Origin: a virus
IMG/VR virus record: IMGVR_UViG_3300028557_000186
Location: 1 to 24,514 of that record
DNA length: 24,514 bases
Direction: 5' to 3' (one strand)
The stretch's first letter is position 1. Each line of letters starts with the position of its first letter. The notes beneath the pieces are model-generated. The model ran no database searches. It was given only the letters and a program-made list of their open reading frames with translations, and had not been told where the DNA came from. The position numbers and the translations under genes are program-made. This document shows positions 1 to 9,217 of the stretch, in pieces.

Positions 1-2802
1 GTTGGTGTTGGAGCTATAGACGCGGCCATTGTTGCTCTCAACGATCTCATTTGCAGGGATTGGTACGCCGCCATTCCACGGAAGGGCGTCATAGTTGGTG
101 CCGCTGCCCACAAACTCAAACGTATGAGAGGGCGCCGAAACCTGCGACCGGTTGCGGAAGTCCAGCCGCTGCCCCGCAGCGATTGGGTCTTTCAGCCCGC
201 CGTTGGTGTCAGAGAAAAATTCAACCCGGTAGCCGCCACTGATCGGCGTGCTGCTGGTGACCACGTAGGCGCTGGTGGGGCAGATGAACGTCAGCCCCCC
301 GACCAGGACATTTCCATTGCCCGCAGGGAGGGTCGTCTTGGTGGTCAGCGTGACCACGCCGGTGGTTTTGTTGTAGACGGCATTGGCCACCCCGTAGTCG
401 ATCCCACCGATCACAGCGGTCCCGCCGCTCACGTATTCGTGCTCAGGGCCGCTGGGTAATGCGGTCTCGTTGTAGGTGAGCGTGGTGTCGCTGGCGCGGA
501 TGTAGCTGAATGTCTTGGCCTCTGCGGCGCCCGTGCTGGCGTTCCTCGGGAACACCAGCTGCGGGAACATCAGTTGCCCAGCGTTGGGGCGGGATGCGCT
601 TGAGCAGATGAACGACAGGCCCGCCAGCGTGACCTGATCGCCCACTGTTGGCGCGTAGCCGGTGGCCGTCAGCACCATTACGCCTGTGGTGTTGTCGAAG
701 GTCGCGCTGGTGATCGGGTAGCTAATCCCCCCGAGCGTCACCGCGCCGCCGCCCACATACTCATGAATGATCGTGCTGGTTGCCAGGGTCACCGTGAAGG
801 CGCTGCCAGCGGTGGAGCCGCTTACAGCCGTGATCGTGACCGGGTTGCCGGCGCTGCCAGTGCTGCCGGCGCTTGGGTATTTGATCTGGCGGCCCAGCCT
901 GTTGGCCGAGAAGCCGACTACATCGACCTGGGTAGCTCCTTGGCGGATGAACTGATAGGTGCCGGTGGCGGCGCCGGTCATGTTGATTGCAGCGCCACCA
1001 GCCGTCGCGCTCACCCGGAACGCATCGGCGGTAAACCCTGATGCGATTACGTGATACGAGGTCAGCGAGGTGGGGGTGGCTGCCAACCCCGTGGGGAAGT
1101 CCCCATTCGTCACTTCAAACCGCACCTGGCTGCCAACGCTCAGCCCGTGAGCAACGCAGCTGAAGGTGTCGGTAGTGGTGTCGATCGTGACGGCCTTTTG
1201 CAGTCGCGTTGCGCCATAGGTGGCTGCCAGCGCCCCACCGGTGTAGAGCGGCTTGGGGCTGTAGCCATCGGCCATCAGGCCGTAGATGCCGAAGTCAGAG
1301 GTGCCGCCGCCGCTGAGATTGACCTGGCCGCCGCTCTCGCAGCGGACGTGATACTCACAGAACGTGCCGAAGAACGACACGAGCTGCGCATAGCCGTCGT
1401 TGATGACCAAACAGCCAGGGCCACCCAAATTCACTTGGGTGTAGCTATCGACCACCATCGAACGGATGGGGGAGTTGAGAGCGCATGCACTGCCATCAAC
1501 CTTGATGCCGCCGCCCGTGTTGCCGGTGGACTGGGAACCAGCGGTGCCGGCATCATCCTCTGCCGTGATGCTGGTGCAGTTCTGAATGTACGGGCTCTTG
1601 AGGATGAACGCGCCGGGGCTTATTGCGCCCCGAGCTGTGTTATCCGCCAGCCCGTTGAAGCTGATGGCCCATGCCTGGCGCATGGCGTCCGCTTGGTGAC
1701 CTGCAAATGAAAAGCCCCAGCACCAGAACCCGGAATCGACCTTGAAGATGTCCGTGAACTCCAGGCCGGTGGCGCCTTGAATGACGGTTGAGCGCAGGCC
1801 AGAGCCAAACAGCGTCACATCGGGGCGCCACCGGATCGGCAAGACCGGTTCCACGTAGGTGCCGGGGGAGGTGAAGACCACATCGCCTGGCAGGGCGAGC
1901 GCGGCAGCGGCGCCATGGGTCTTCAGCGGTGAGTCGATCGTGCCGGTGTTGTTGAGGTCGTGGCCGCTGGTCGCAACGTAGATGCAGTTGGAATGCCGGA
2001 TCTTCGCCAGCGCATATTGAGGGTGGGCGTTCGCATCCAACTCATGGGTGTCAATCGCGCCTGTGATTGCGTCAGCAACTACTTGGGGGACGCCGCCGCC
2101 ATCGGCTGATTGCTTGACGTAGCGGCTATCAGGGTCACCAACGATGTAATCCACCCATTCCCAGCTGGAGCCGGAATAAGACAGCCGCACTTTGAGCTGG
2201 GCGCTTCCAACGAACCCAGCAGGCCTGCCAGAGAGAGGGGAGAAGCTCTCGATCCCAGTGCTATTGGCAATCTCGATCCGTGCCCCCGCGGCTGGGCTGG
2301 CAGGAATTGCCGCGACCGTAGCAATCGGGGCGTAAGGCAGGGCGCTTCCGACCCCAGCAAGCGCCGCATCAGCCGCCGCAGATGCAGCGTCAGCGGTGGC
2401 GACAGCCTCTAGCGCTTCGGCGATTGCCTCTTGGCTGACTTGGTTGGATCGAGTTGCAAAATCAATCCACTCCTGCACCACATAAAGGCTCTGCAGATCT
2501 GAAATGTTCAGATCGTCTTGGATCAGGTTTGATCCGTCGTTCCATGCAACTACCTGAGAGCCGTTAGGCGTCTCCCTGCGCACCGTGAGCCGCACCCCTG
2601 CCGCCGGCGCTGCAGTTACCTGCACCTGGGTGTCACTGACCCAGGCGTAACCGGTGCCCTCGGCCAGCAGCGTGGTGTAGGCGCCGGTTTCGATTGCCAG
2701 CCCTAGGTAAACCTTGACGTGCGCCTTCAGCAGGTACGGGAACGGGACCGAAAATGTGGTGGCGGACCCGTTGCCCGCGTACTGCGCGTATGAGTAGGGC
2801 AC
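1..2802 (-). CDS. T7 gp17-like tail fibre / tailspike, partial (3' end beyond window)
   Basis: Receptor-binding fibre on the short tail. A continuous frame of 934 codons runs from a GTG at 2802-2800 to the window edge with no stop. It begins MPYSYAQYAGNGSATTFSVP, the style of the T7 tail-fibre N-terminal domain that docks to the tail (about residues 1-150). An Ala-rich segment (SNQVSQEAIAEALEAVATAD) follows. Next comes a tailspike-like stretch beginning IYVATSGHDLNNTGTIDSPL and GDVVFTSPGTYVEPVLPI, typical of beta-helix fibres. A module with CVAHGLSVGSQVRF and two copies of a 54-codon module (HEYV...FIC) come later. No ATG is available: the frame has an in-frame TGA at about 2826 and only GTG 2802 fits the family N-terminus. 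There is no clear Shine-Dalgarno; a small hairpin (2811-2822) sits just upstream. The N-terminal and beta-helix calls rest on family resemblance; receptor and enzymatic activity cannot be told. Confidence 0.88.
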   Translation of the reverse strand, partial: MPYSYAQYAGNGSATTFSVPFPYLLKAHVKVYLGLAIETGAYTTLLAEGTGYAWVSDTQVQVTAAPAAGVRLTVRRETPNGSQVVAWNDGSNLIQDDLNISDLQSLYVVQEWIDFATRSNQVSQEAIAEALEAVATADAASAAADAALAGVGSALPYAPIATVAAIPASPAAGARIEIANSTGIESFSPLSGRPAGFVGSAQLKVRLSYSGSSWEWVDYIVGDPDSRYVKQSADGGGVPQVVADAITGAIDTHELDANAHPQYALAKIRHSNCIYVATSGHDLNNTGTIDSPLKTHGAAAALALPGDVVFTSPGTYVEPVLPIRWRPDVTLFGSGLRSTVIQGATGLEFTDIFKVDSGFWCWGFSFAGHQADAMRQAWAISFNGLADNTARGAISPGAFILKSPYIQNCTSITAEDDAGTAGSQSTGNTGGGIKVDGSACALNSPIRSMVVDSYTQVNLGGPGCLVINDGYAQLVSFFGTFCEYHVRCESGGQVNLSGGGTSDFGIYGLMADGYSPKPLYTGGALAATYGATRLQKAVTIDTTTDTFSCVAHGLSVGSQVRFEVTNGDFPTGLAATPTSLTSYHVIASGFTADAFRVSATAGGAAINMTGAATGTYQFIRQGATQVDVVGFSANRLGRQIKYPSAGSTGSAGNPVTITAVSGSTAGSAFTVTLATSTIIHEYVGGGAVTLGGISYPITSATFDNTTGVMVLTATGYAPTVGDQVTLAGLSFICSSASRPNAGQLMFPQLVFPRNASTGAAEAKTFSYIRASDTTLTYNETALPSGPEHEYVSGGTAVIGGIDYGVANAVYNKTTGVVTLTTKTTLPAGNGNVLVGGLTFICPTSAYVVTSSTPISGGYRVEFFSDTNGGLKDPIAAGQRLDFRNRSQVSAPSHTFEFVGSGTNYDALPWNGGVPIPANEIVESNNGRVYSSNTN
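280..765 (-). repeat. Duplicated 162-nt (54-codon) module in tail fibre
   Basis: Two diverged copies of the same module lie 324 nt apart at 765-604 and 441-280. Both begin HEYV(G/S)GG, contain a core of the form TTGV(M/V)(V/T)LT, and end in (L/G)GL(S/T)FIC. They have exactly equal length. This beta-rich module with TGV...GL.F.C is of a type I associate with structural proteins of marine and freshwater phages. Likely a domain duplication in the fibre shaft or tip. Confidence 0.75.
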
Positions 2803-2810
2803 GGAAGATA

Positions 2811-2822
2811 TGCACTGGTGCA
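2811..2822 (-). other. Small hairpin upstream of tail-fibre start
   Basis: The 12-nt element TGCACCAGTGCA (minus strand) is a perfect inverted repeat with a 5-bp stem and a 2-nt loop (or 4 bp with 4 nt). It lies in the 41-nt gap between the upstream giant gene stop (2844) and the GTG start of the fibre (2802). It occupies the region where a ribosome-binding site would be expected. Possible regulator of fibre translation; it could also be chance. Confidence 0.35.
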
Positions 2823-2843
2823 GACCTCATGTTATGGGCCTTG

Positions 2844-5800
2844 CTACTGCCGGCCTACCCCCAGCACCGAAAGCGCTTCCATCCGTTCCTGCAGCTGCGT
2901 TGAGCGGTATCGCACCATTGCCCCGTAGCGATTGGCAAAGCCCTGGGCCACCGGGTCTTCATTGGACAGCAGCTGCATTAACGCTGCCTTGTCGTAGTAG
3001 TTGATGATGTCCTGAATGGGCTGGTAGAGCTCGGTTTCTCTGCGCTCGGCGAACTTGGCCTTATTCACCCGCCTGTCTGGTCCCATCGGATCGGTGGACA
3101 CCAGCTGCTGGTAGCCAGGAGCGTTCATTAGCGCACGCAAAGCGCCAACCATGTCCCGGCCCTGAATAAAGCCATCGATGGGGATGTACGGCTCGCGGCC
3201 CAGCATCTGCGCAGCAGGGATGTCGGCCTTGATGGTGCGCATCTGCACCCGGTAGAAGGTCTCCTCGGCGTTGGTCATGGTCAGCCCAACGTCGCCCTCG
3301 CCGCCAGGGATGGGCAGCGCCACAAGTCCATCTGGTCGGGGTTTGCTCGTCACCCCTGTATCAATCAGCCACCGGTAAAGGCTGTCTTGCGGCTGAATCA
3401 CCGGCATAAAGGGGATCACCGCCTCGGCGGGGATGCCAAACGGTCGCTTGATTTCGCTGCCCAGCCAGTCGAATCGAGTGGGAGCCTTGAGCACCTGGTT
3501 GAGGCCAGGGATCGGCCGGGCCGCTTTCTCGCCCACCTTCTGCAGGAACTCAGCCACCGGGGCAACGTGGTCCACGTAGATCGGGTCCATCTCCAGCGCC
3601 TTCTTCTCATCCTTGGTGAGGAAGCGGCGGCGGTCGGTAGCCTCCAGGGCGCCGCGGTCAGCTCGAGCAACCATCGAGAGCAGGCCCGACAACGGCATGA
3701 TCCCGCCCATCTGGGTGGCCAGGATGTCGGCCATGTCCGCCCGGTCGGGCTGAGTCATGGCGTTTAGCATCGTGGTGGTGTTGAGCAGGCTGGCTTTGTT
3801 GTTTAACATCCGCGCCATGGCCATGGTCAGGCCCTGCAGGGCCTTGGTGCCATCGCCCTCGCTGATGCCCTCCTTTATCACCAGTTGTATGATGTCGGCG
3901 TAGAGCCCCAGGATGTCGATTGGATCGATGCCACCAAAGCGGAACCGGGCGGCCGGGATTACCTGACCGTTGAGTTGGAAGCTGTAGGGGGTGTTGAGCC
4001 TGCGCCAGCGGGCGTACTCCTCAGGATCGGAGGGGCCGCCACCGGTGAAGCCACCACTGGCGATCATGGCGCTGCCGGCGGTGAAGAAGCCCAGCGACAC
4101 GATCGCCTGGGCCCGGGCCTGGGCCAGCACCTCTGGCGATGCGCTCTCCATCTGAGCCCCCAGGGCCTTCACCACCGATGGAACTACGGTGCGGTCGATG
4201 CTCCACAGCAGGGCGCTGATCGGCGTCTTGAAGAACGGCATCTGCCACGCCACCAGTGCATTTGCTCGGGTCATGTTCAAGCCCTGAATAATCGGGTCCT
4301 TAATCGTGTTGGTGAAGGTGACATTCGCTGCCCGCTGCAGCCCGATCGCGCCTAGCTCAGTGTCGGCCCGGGGCACACCCTTGAGTTCGTTGAAGGCCTG
4401 CAGCCGCAGCACGTCATCAGGCAGCTCATCACCCATCGGGATGCCCCGCTCGCGGCGGAACGTCACCAGATCTTCCTGGCTCATGTAGCCGTCAAACATC
4501 GACTTCTCGGCCATCTGCTCGGCCCGGTTGGCCACCCAGTCGGAGCCCAATTGGCGGCCCGTGGCTTCATCCATCACGCCTTTGGCTTCCTCGAAGGCCC
4601 GCAGGTAGGACTCATGGTTCACCTTCCAGGCGTAGGCCATGGTGCGGATCATCTCGTCACCGGCCCCCAGCAGCCGGAAGGCGGGTAGATAGCCGCCGTT
4701 CCAGCCGCCCAGGAACCGTTCGCCCAGCTTGCCCAGCGTCAGGCTGGTGGCGGCGTTGAGCACGTTCATCAGCGTCACCGCCGGGCCGGCCCCAACGGTG
4801 TTGCGCCAATAGGAGAGGTCTTGCAGCAGGGCAAAGCCGGTGGTGAGGGCATCAACGATCTGCTGCTTTTCGTTCTGGATCAAGTCGGGCGCAAGCTCCA
4901 TGGCGTTGTCCAGTCCCATCCGCGCCTTGCCGGTGCCCAGGAAGGTGCTCGCGTTCTTCCATGCCATCTGCCACGCATCGAGGGTGGCGCGGTTGGCAAA
5001 GGCCGCAGCACGCAGGCCACCGGCCATCCCTGCCCTCAAGCCACCTTCAACGATGTCTTCCATGCCGTGGTGAAAGGCCACCAGTGCGCCGCTGACCGGG
5101 TTGCGGGCCAGCCACGTACCCGGCGATAGCAGCATGTTGTTGCGCCGGAAGTTATTGAGCAGTTCGATCTGCCCCATGATCCGCGAGCCATTCATGCTGG
5201 TGCGCGTCAGCCGGTTTGTGCGAGCGACGGCCGCCAACTGCCGCAGCTTCAGGAAGTCACCCTTCTCAACATGCTCAAGCGTCTGCCCCAGCAGGGTTTC
5301 ACCCTTGATGTCGGCCATCGTCAGGTTTGACCGGTTGGCATCAGGGCTGATCAGATCCATCTCGGTGCCGCGGAAGTCGAACTGCAGCCCCCGCATGGCC
5401 CGGCCCAGCTGCGTTCGCACCGCGCTGTCCAGGTTCTCAAAGAAATGCGCCCACTGGGCTGAGTGCCCCAGCTGCAAACGCATCTCGTCGGTCAGGGACC
5501 CCACCTCCAGGGCATTGGCCACTTCCTCGAGCTTGTCGGCGTACTGGCTCACCGAATCCCAGCGCGCCTTGGCCACCTGCACCACTGAAGCCGGCAGTCG
5601 GTCAATCTCTTTGAACCGCCGCCCTAGTGCTGCGGCCACCTCTCTGGGACTACCCCCGTACTCCTGAGCCATGCGCATCAGGCTGCGCATCGCCACCGTC
5701 TCGGTGAAGCGCTGCTTCAGCTCCACACCCTTGGGCGTGTTGGCCCGCTGCAGGCCCATCACCTCCAGCAAGCCGTTGATGTTCTCCAGGTCCGGTGGGA

Positions 5801-6134
5801 GCTCGCTGTAATCGACTCCGTACTGCCGATAGTTGATCATCCGGCCGCTGCTGCCACGGGGGCCCTGCTGCTCGCGGAAGCCGGCTTCAACCAGCTGCTG
5901 CACCGATCGGTCACCCTTGGCGATCAGATCCGCCTCCCCCTGCTTTATCCAGGCCTCATTGGAAACTCCCACCTCCTGGCCGGTGTAGGTGCGCAGCTTG
6001 GCCACGCTCTTGCCCGCCGCCGGCAGCTCATCTAGCTCGAGGATGGCGCGGGCGGCGGCCTCCATCTCATCCAGTTGCCGGATCTTCGCTTCGATCTCAT
6101 CAATTTGTTGGGCCAGATTGTTGCAGTCAGCCAT
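2844..6134 (-). CDS. Giant internal virion / ejection protein (gp16-position, second of two), 1096 aa
   Basis: Probable internal core protein ejected with the DNA, in the place of T7 gp16 (just before the fibre). Visible features: N-terminal predicted coiled coil (QIDEIEAKIRQLDEMEAAAR, about residues 9-28); long helical middle; a segment RANALVAWQMPFFKTPISAL at about 625-650; a hydrophobic stretch (about 674-695, SLGFFTAGSAMIASGGF) that could insert into a membrane; then RFRFGGIDPIDILGLYADII (about 725-745). The WQMPFFKTP...GIDP style is what I know from large internal virion proteins and other polyvalent phage proteins. T7 gp16 is 1318 aa; this protein is shorter and lacks any recognisable transglycosylase. 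Start ATG overlaps the upstream stop as TAATG and has a strong AAAGGAGG about 9 nt upstream. Not secreted; acts in the virion and host envelope. Exact role is inferred from position. Confidence 0.8.
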   Translation of the reverse strand: MADCNNLAQQIDEIEAKIRQLDEMEAAARAILELDELPAAGKSVAKLRTYTGQEVGVSNEAWIKQGEADLIAKGDRSVQQLVEAGFREQQGPRGSSGRMINYRQYGVDYSELPPDLENINGLLEVMGLQRANTPKGVELKQRFTETVAMRSLMRMAQEYGGSPREVAAALGRRFKEIDRLPASVVQVAKARWDSVSQYADKLEEVANALEVGSLTDEMRLQLGHSAQWAHFFENLDSAVRTQLGRAMRGLQFDFRGTEMDLISPDANRSNLTMADIKGETLLGQTLEHVEKGDFLKLRQLAAVARTNRLTRTSMNGSRIMGQIELLNNFRRNNMLLSPGTWLARNPVSGALVAFHHGMEDIVEGGLRAGMAGGLRAAAFANRATLDAWQMAWKNASTFLGTGKARMGLDNAMELAPDLIQNEKQQIVDALTTGFALLQDLSYWRNTVGAGPAVTLMNVLNAATSLTLGKLGERFLGGWNGGYLPAFRLLGAGDEMIRTMAYAWKVNHESYLRAFEEAKGVMDEATGRQLGSDWVANRAEQMAEKSMFDGYMSQEDLVTFRRERGIPMGDELPDDVLRLQAFNELKGVPRADTELGAIGLQRAANVTFTNTIKDPIIQGLNMTRANALVAWQMPFFKTPISALLWSIDRTVVPSVVKALGAQMESASPEVLAQARAQAIVSLGFFTAGSAMIASGGFTGGGPSDPEEYARWRRLNTPYSFQLNGQVIPAARFRFGGIDPIDILGLYADIIQLVIKEGISEGDGTKALQGLTMAMARMLNNKASLLNTTTMLNAMTQPDRADMADILATQMGGIMPLSGLLSMVARADRGALEATDRRRFLTKDEKKALEMDPIYVDHVAPVAEFLQKVGEKAARPIPGLNQVLKAPTRFDWLGSEIKRPFGIPAEAVIPFMPVIQPQDSLYRWLIDTGVTSKPRPDGLVALPIPGGEGDVGLTMTNAEETFYRVQMRTIKADIPAAQMLGREPYIPIDGFIQGRDMVGALRALMNAPGYQQLVSTDPMGPDRRVNKAKFAERRETELYQPIQDIINYYDKAALMQLLSNEDPVAQGFANRYGAMVRYRSTQLQERMEALSVLGVGRQ

Positions 6135-9100
6135 TAGCAGGAGCCTCCTTTGGATTGTTTACGCAGCTCCTCAAGCTGCTTGGCGAGCTCGGCCCGCGCC
6201 TTGGGGATGTCGCCCAAGGCCTGTTTGGCGGCCTGGGCCTCGGCGGTGCTGGGCTTCGCCTTGGCCTTGCCCTTCCCCTTTGCAGGGGCGGCAGGGGCCG
6301 GCACGGCCGCCTTGGGCGTCACCACCATCTCTCCGTTCTGGTGAACCATCACCCAGTCGAGGTCAAAGACGGCTGGCTTCCGATCGGGCTTCGGCTTTAG
6401 CTCTGGTGTGAACTGCTGCACGTTGGCCTGGGCCGCTGATCCCTTCCCTCGATAGGGCTTCGGCGAACGAGGGCCCGCTGCATCCAGATCGGGGTTGAAT
6501 GGCGCAGTCGCCGGCCGCACCACATCCACCGGGTTAGCAAGCTCATCGGCCGACATGCGGAACATGCCGCGGCCCATCAGCCCCAGCCGCTTCTTCTCTT
6601 CCCAGCTCAGGCGATCCCAACCATGGGCCGCCATCCATGCGTCCTTCATCCCTTGCTGGGCCTGGGCATCGAGCAGGTTGTACTCAAACCGCAGCCGCAT
6701 CTCATCAATGAGCGCATCAGCGTTCTTTCTGCCTGCCTTGTACGGAGGCAGGGAGTCGGCATTGAACGCCATCGCCAGCTGCCCGGTTTCATCGCTCATC
6801 AGGTCATCGATGAGGCTCTGCTGCTGGAAGGACTCAGGCTCTCCCGGCCGGTTCGGGATCGGTGTCATCGGCGCCTGCACCTCGCCGTTGTCGATCGCAC
6901 GGCGCAGGATCGCCATCTTCAGCCGTTCACGGGTTTCGGTATCCATCCCTCGAGGTTTGAACTCAGCCAGTGGCACCGTGATCTCATTGCCATCGGCATC
7001 AAGGATCTGCCCCATCGGTGACGAGGTGCTCAGATCAGCCGGCGTGTCTAGCAGCGGCGCATCGTCAACGCCAGCCATGTTGGTGCGCAGCGGCGCCATG
7101 AGCTGTTCAGGTTCAGGTGGCAGGTAGCGATCCCGCTTTTCGCTTAGCTCCACTAGGGCGTCGATGATGTCGCTCTTTTTTGAGTGCCACACCCGCCGGC
7201 CGGTGCGTGCCTTGATTAACGCCGCAACCTCTGGAGAGGAATTGGGCATCGCCAAGCGGCGCAGCAGATCACGGGACCAGCCCTGCAGCGCTGATCGGTA
7301 GTCGTCGGGGGTTTGGTAGCCGTACAGGGTGCCGCGCTGCATCACCTGTTGCAGAGGGGGCAGCTGCACTTCGGGGGACAGGTCCATGCCCAGCTGTTGC
7401 GGCAGGTCCATGCCCAGCTGCTGACCCACCAGTGATTCAGGAGCTTGCAGCCGTTGCTGAATGGTTTGCACTTCTTGCTGTGCAAACTGCAGCTCTCGTT
7501 GTACGCGGGTTACCTGGCCCTTGGCGCCGCGGGGGGTAATTCCCCCTGCGGTTTGGCGGGCGTCGATGTCGGCGAGCCGCTGGGTGAGCTCCTCGATCCG
7601 CTGCTGTGCTGCCGTCAGGTCTTCGGCATTGCGAGCTTCGCCGGCCTGGCGCCACACGCGGGAGTGAATGTCCCGCAGTTGGGAATCATCCAGCTCGTCA
7701 AGCTGAGCCAAAAAGGTGTCTAGCTCGGGCCTGGTGTCTAGATCCAGTTCGCCTTGCCGGCTGCCGCGTGGAGCCAAAAACTTTTCAGTGGTGCCTGAAA
7801 GGTTCAGGTCGGCAATCTGCTGATCGATCTCATCCACCTGCTGCAGCAGCTGCTGGGTGATTTCAGGGTCAGCTTCTGCCACCTGAGAGATCAGCTGGCC
7901 GCGCTGCCGCTGCAGCTGCTCAATCTCAGCCCTGGCGGCCGGGTTGCCGGAGTCCACCTTCAGGGCCAGCTGGCCGGCTTCACCCTGCTCAAGCAGGCCG
8001 GCGGCCATCAACCGTTCGCGCTGCTCCTCCACCTGGCGGATTTGGGTCCCCTCGTCGAGGTAACGCTCAATCGCGCTGCCGTTTGGGGTGGTGGGCACCA
8101 GGGCGCCGCCGGGCTGGTATTCGGGCAGTGCCGGGGCATCAGGAGGGGTGCCGGGTAGTGCGCCGCCTGGGGTCGCCACGTCGATCCGTGCTGGCGGGAT
8201 CGGGCCACTGTTAGCTGCTGCTTGCATTTGCGTGCTGGGCAGCTGGGGGATGACCGCCCCCGGTGGCAGCTGTGGCGCATCCGTGCCCCGGTACATGTAG
8301 GGAGCCAGCTCTGCATCGGCCAGGTCATCGAGCGGGGTGGGGCCGCCGAACATCGCCTTGCGCAGCAATGGCACGAAGCTGGCGGCGCCGATCACGAGCA
8401 ACGGTGCGACGAGGCCCTCCACCAGAACTCCCTTGCCGAACTTCTGCAGGTAGTTGTCGTTCTCATCAGCGCGGCCCGGCAGCTGGAGGCCGAACGCATC
8501 GCCAAGGTTGGCGAGGTTTTGCTCCATATCGATGAACGGCGCTGCCATGGTGGTGCTCACCAGCGCTTTCCCGACATTGGTGGTCACCTGCACGCCGGTG
8601 CGCAGCACTGGGTTAACCCGCTGCGCCACTGCCAGGCTCCGCACCGCACGGGTGGCCTTCACTGCGTCGGCAGCACGCTTGACTTGTGCGACCTGCCCCA
8701 AACGTCGCAGCAGGGTGGCGCCCGTCAGCGCACCAAGCATTTCACCGCCGACCGCGCCCCCCACCTCCATGCCGGCCATGTCCGCCGGCGTCACTTCCCC
8801 GTAGAACGGGCCAACGCGGAACGGGTTGAGAGATCGGGTTACTTCATCTGGGATTCGCCAGGCATCTCGGGTGTCAATCGGTTTGCGCTGCACCCAGTCG
8901 CCGATGGCGTTGCCGAGCTTGCTGACGGCATTGATCGGTCCCACCACGATGCCCGCTTTAAAGTCGGGTGAAGCCAACATGTTGCTGAACTGAGCCAGCG
9001 GCTTGATCGGGGCCGCTGCCTCAAGGCGTTGGTTCATCTCGGCTCGTGTGAGCCGCTTGCGATTGCGCTGTTGCTGCGGCTTGGCTCCACCACCACCACC

Positions 9101-9214
9101 ACCCTGGGCCGGTGCGGTTGGAATGACACCGCCACCGCCCTGGGTCGGTGCGGTTGGAATGACCGGCTCAAACGCTGAATCGTCTTCGATTGGTGCGAGG
9201 TTGAATGCAGGCAT
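6134..9214 (-). CDS. Giant internal virion / ejection protein (gp16-position, first of two), 1026 aa
   Basis: Large protein between the gp15-like and the second giant protein; very likely a virion or ejection protein, but I do not recognise a family domain. It opens with two 12-residue repeats (VIPTAP(T/A)QGGGG, about residues 19-42) and a basic Gln/Arg segment. Hydrophobic segments follow: AGMEVGGAVGGEMLGALTGA (about 147-166) and VLVEGLVAPLLVIGAASFVP (about 264-283), both plausible membrane-inserting parts. A Gln/Leu-rich, coiled-coil-like region spans about 400-630. It contains a duplicated QLGMDLPQ. The C-terminus is Ala/Lys/Pro-rich (KGKGKAKAKPS), perhaps nucleic-acid binding. Start ATG is 4 nt after the upstream stop, with GGAG about 10 nt upstream; its stop overlaps the next start (TAATG). 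It could be the N-terminal half of a split gp16 or an additional core protein. Confidence 0.72.
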   Translation of the reverse strand: MPAFNLAPIEDDSAFEPVIPTAPTQGGGGVIPTAPAQGGGGGGAKPQQQRNRKRLTRAEMNQRLEAAAPIKPLAQFSNMLASPDFKAGIVVGPINAVSKLGNAIGDWVQRKPIDTRDAWRIPDEVTRSLNPFRVGPFYGEVTPADMAGMEVGGAVGGEMLGALTGATLLRRLGQVAQVKRAADAVKATRAVRSLAVAQRVNPVLRTGVQVTTNVGKALVSTTMAAPFIDMEQNLANLGDAFGLQLPGRADENDNYLQKFGKGVLVEGLVAPLLVIGAASFVPLLRKAMFGGPTPLDDLADAELAPYMYRGTDAPQLPPGAVIPQLPSTQMQAAANSGPIPPARIDVATPGGALPGTPPDAPALPEYQPGGALVPTTPNGSAIERYLDEGTQIRQVEEQRERLMAAGLLEQGEAGQLALKVDSGNPAARAEIEQLQRQRGQLISQVAEADPEITQQLLQQVDEIDQQIADLNLSGTTEKFLAPRGSRQGELDLDTRPELDTFLAQLDELDDSQLRDIHSRVWRQAGEARNAEDLTAAQQRIEELTQRLADIDARQTAGGITPRGAKGQVTRVQRELQFAQQEVQTIQQRLQAPESLVGQQLGMDLPQQLGMDLSPEVQLPPLQQVMQRGTLYGYQTPDDYRSALQGWSRDLLRRLAMPNSSPEVAALIKARTGRRVWHSKKSDIIDALVELSEKRDRYLPPEPEQLMAPLRTNMAGVDDAPLLDTPADLSTSSPMGQILDADGNEITVPLAEFKPRGMDTETRERLKMAILRRAIDNGEVQAPMTPIPNRPGEPESFQQQSLIDDLMSDETGQLAMAFNADSLPPYKAGRKNADALIDEMRLRFEYNLLDAQAQQGMKDAWMAAHGWDRLSWEEKKRLGLMGRGMFRMSADELANPVDVVRPATAPFNPDLDAAGPRSPKPYRGKGSAAQANVQQFTPELKPKPDRKPAVFDLDWVMVHQNGEMVVTPKAAVPAPAAPAKGKGKAKAKPSTAEAQAAKQALGDIPKARAELAKQLEELRKQSKGGSC
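7379..7420 (-). repeat. 24-bp tandem repeat inside first giant ejection gene
   Basis: The 18-nt core caggtccatgcccagctg (plus strand) occurs at 7379-7396 and again at 7403-7420, a 24-bp period. It encodes the duplicated QLGMDL(P/S) peptide. In-frame, so it expands or contracts by eight residues without breaking the gene. Confidence 0.8.
9102..9163 (-). repeat. 36-bp tandem repeat encoding VIPTAPxQGGGG
   Basis: Two 26-nt cores at 9102-9127 and 9138-9163 differ at a single base and are 36 bp apart. They encode two consecutive 12-residue units, VIPTAPTQGGGG and VIPTAPAQGGGG, near the N-terminus of the first giant ejection protein. Low divergence suggests a recent duplication in a flexible linker. 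Confidence 0.85.
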
Positions 9215-9217
9215 GGG

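Noticed and set aside
1051-1710. Plus-strand open frame of 219 codons opposite the tail fibre
   Set aside because: The minus-strand frame is continuous through this region and carries fibre modules; the plus frame is a composition artefact.
2633-2830. Minus-strand 65-codon frame starting with an ATG just before the fibre
   Set aside because: Overlaps the fibre N-terminus in another frame; Arg-rich translation, while the fibre frame has the family N-terminus MPYSYAQYAGNG.
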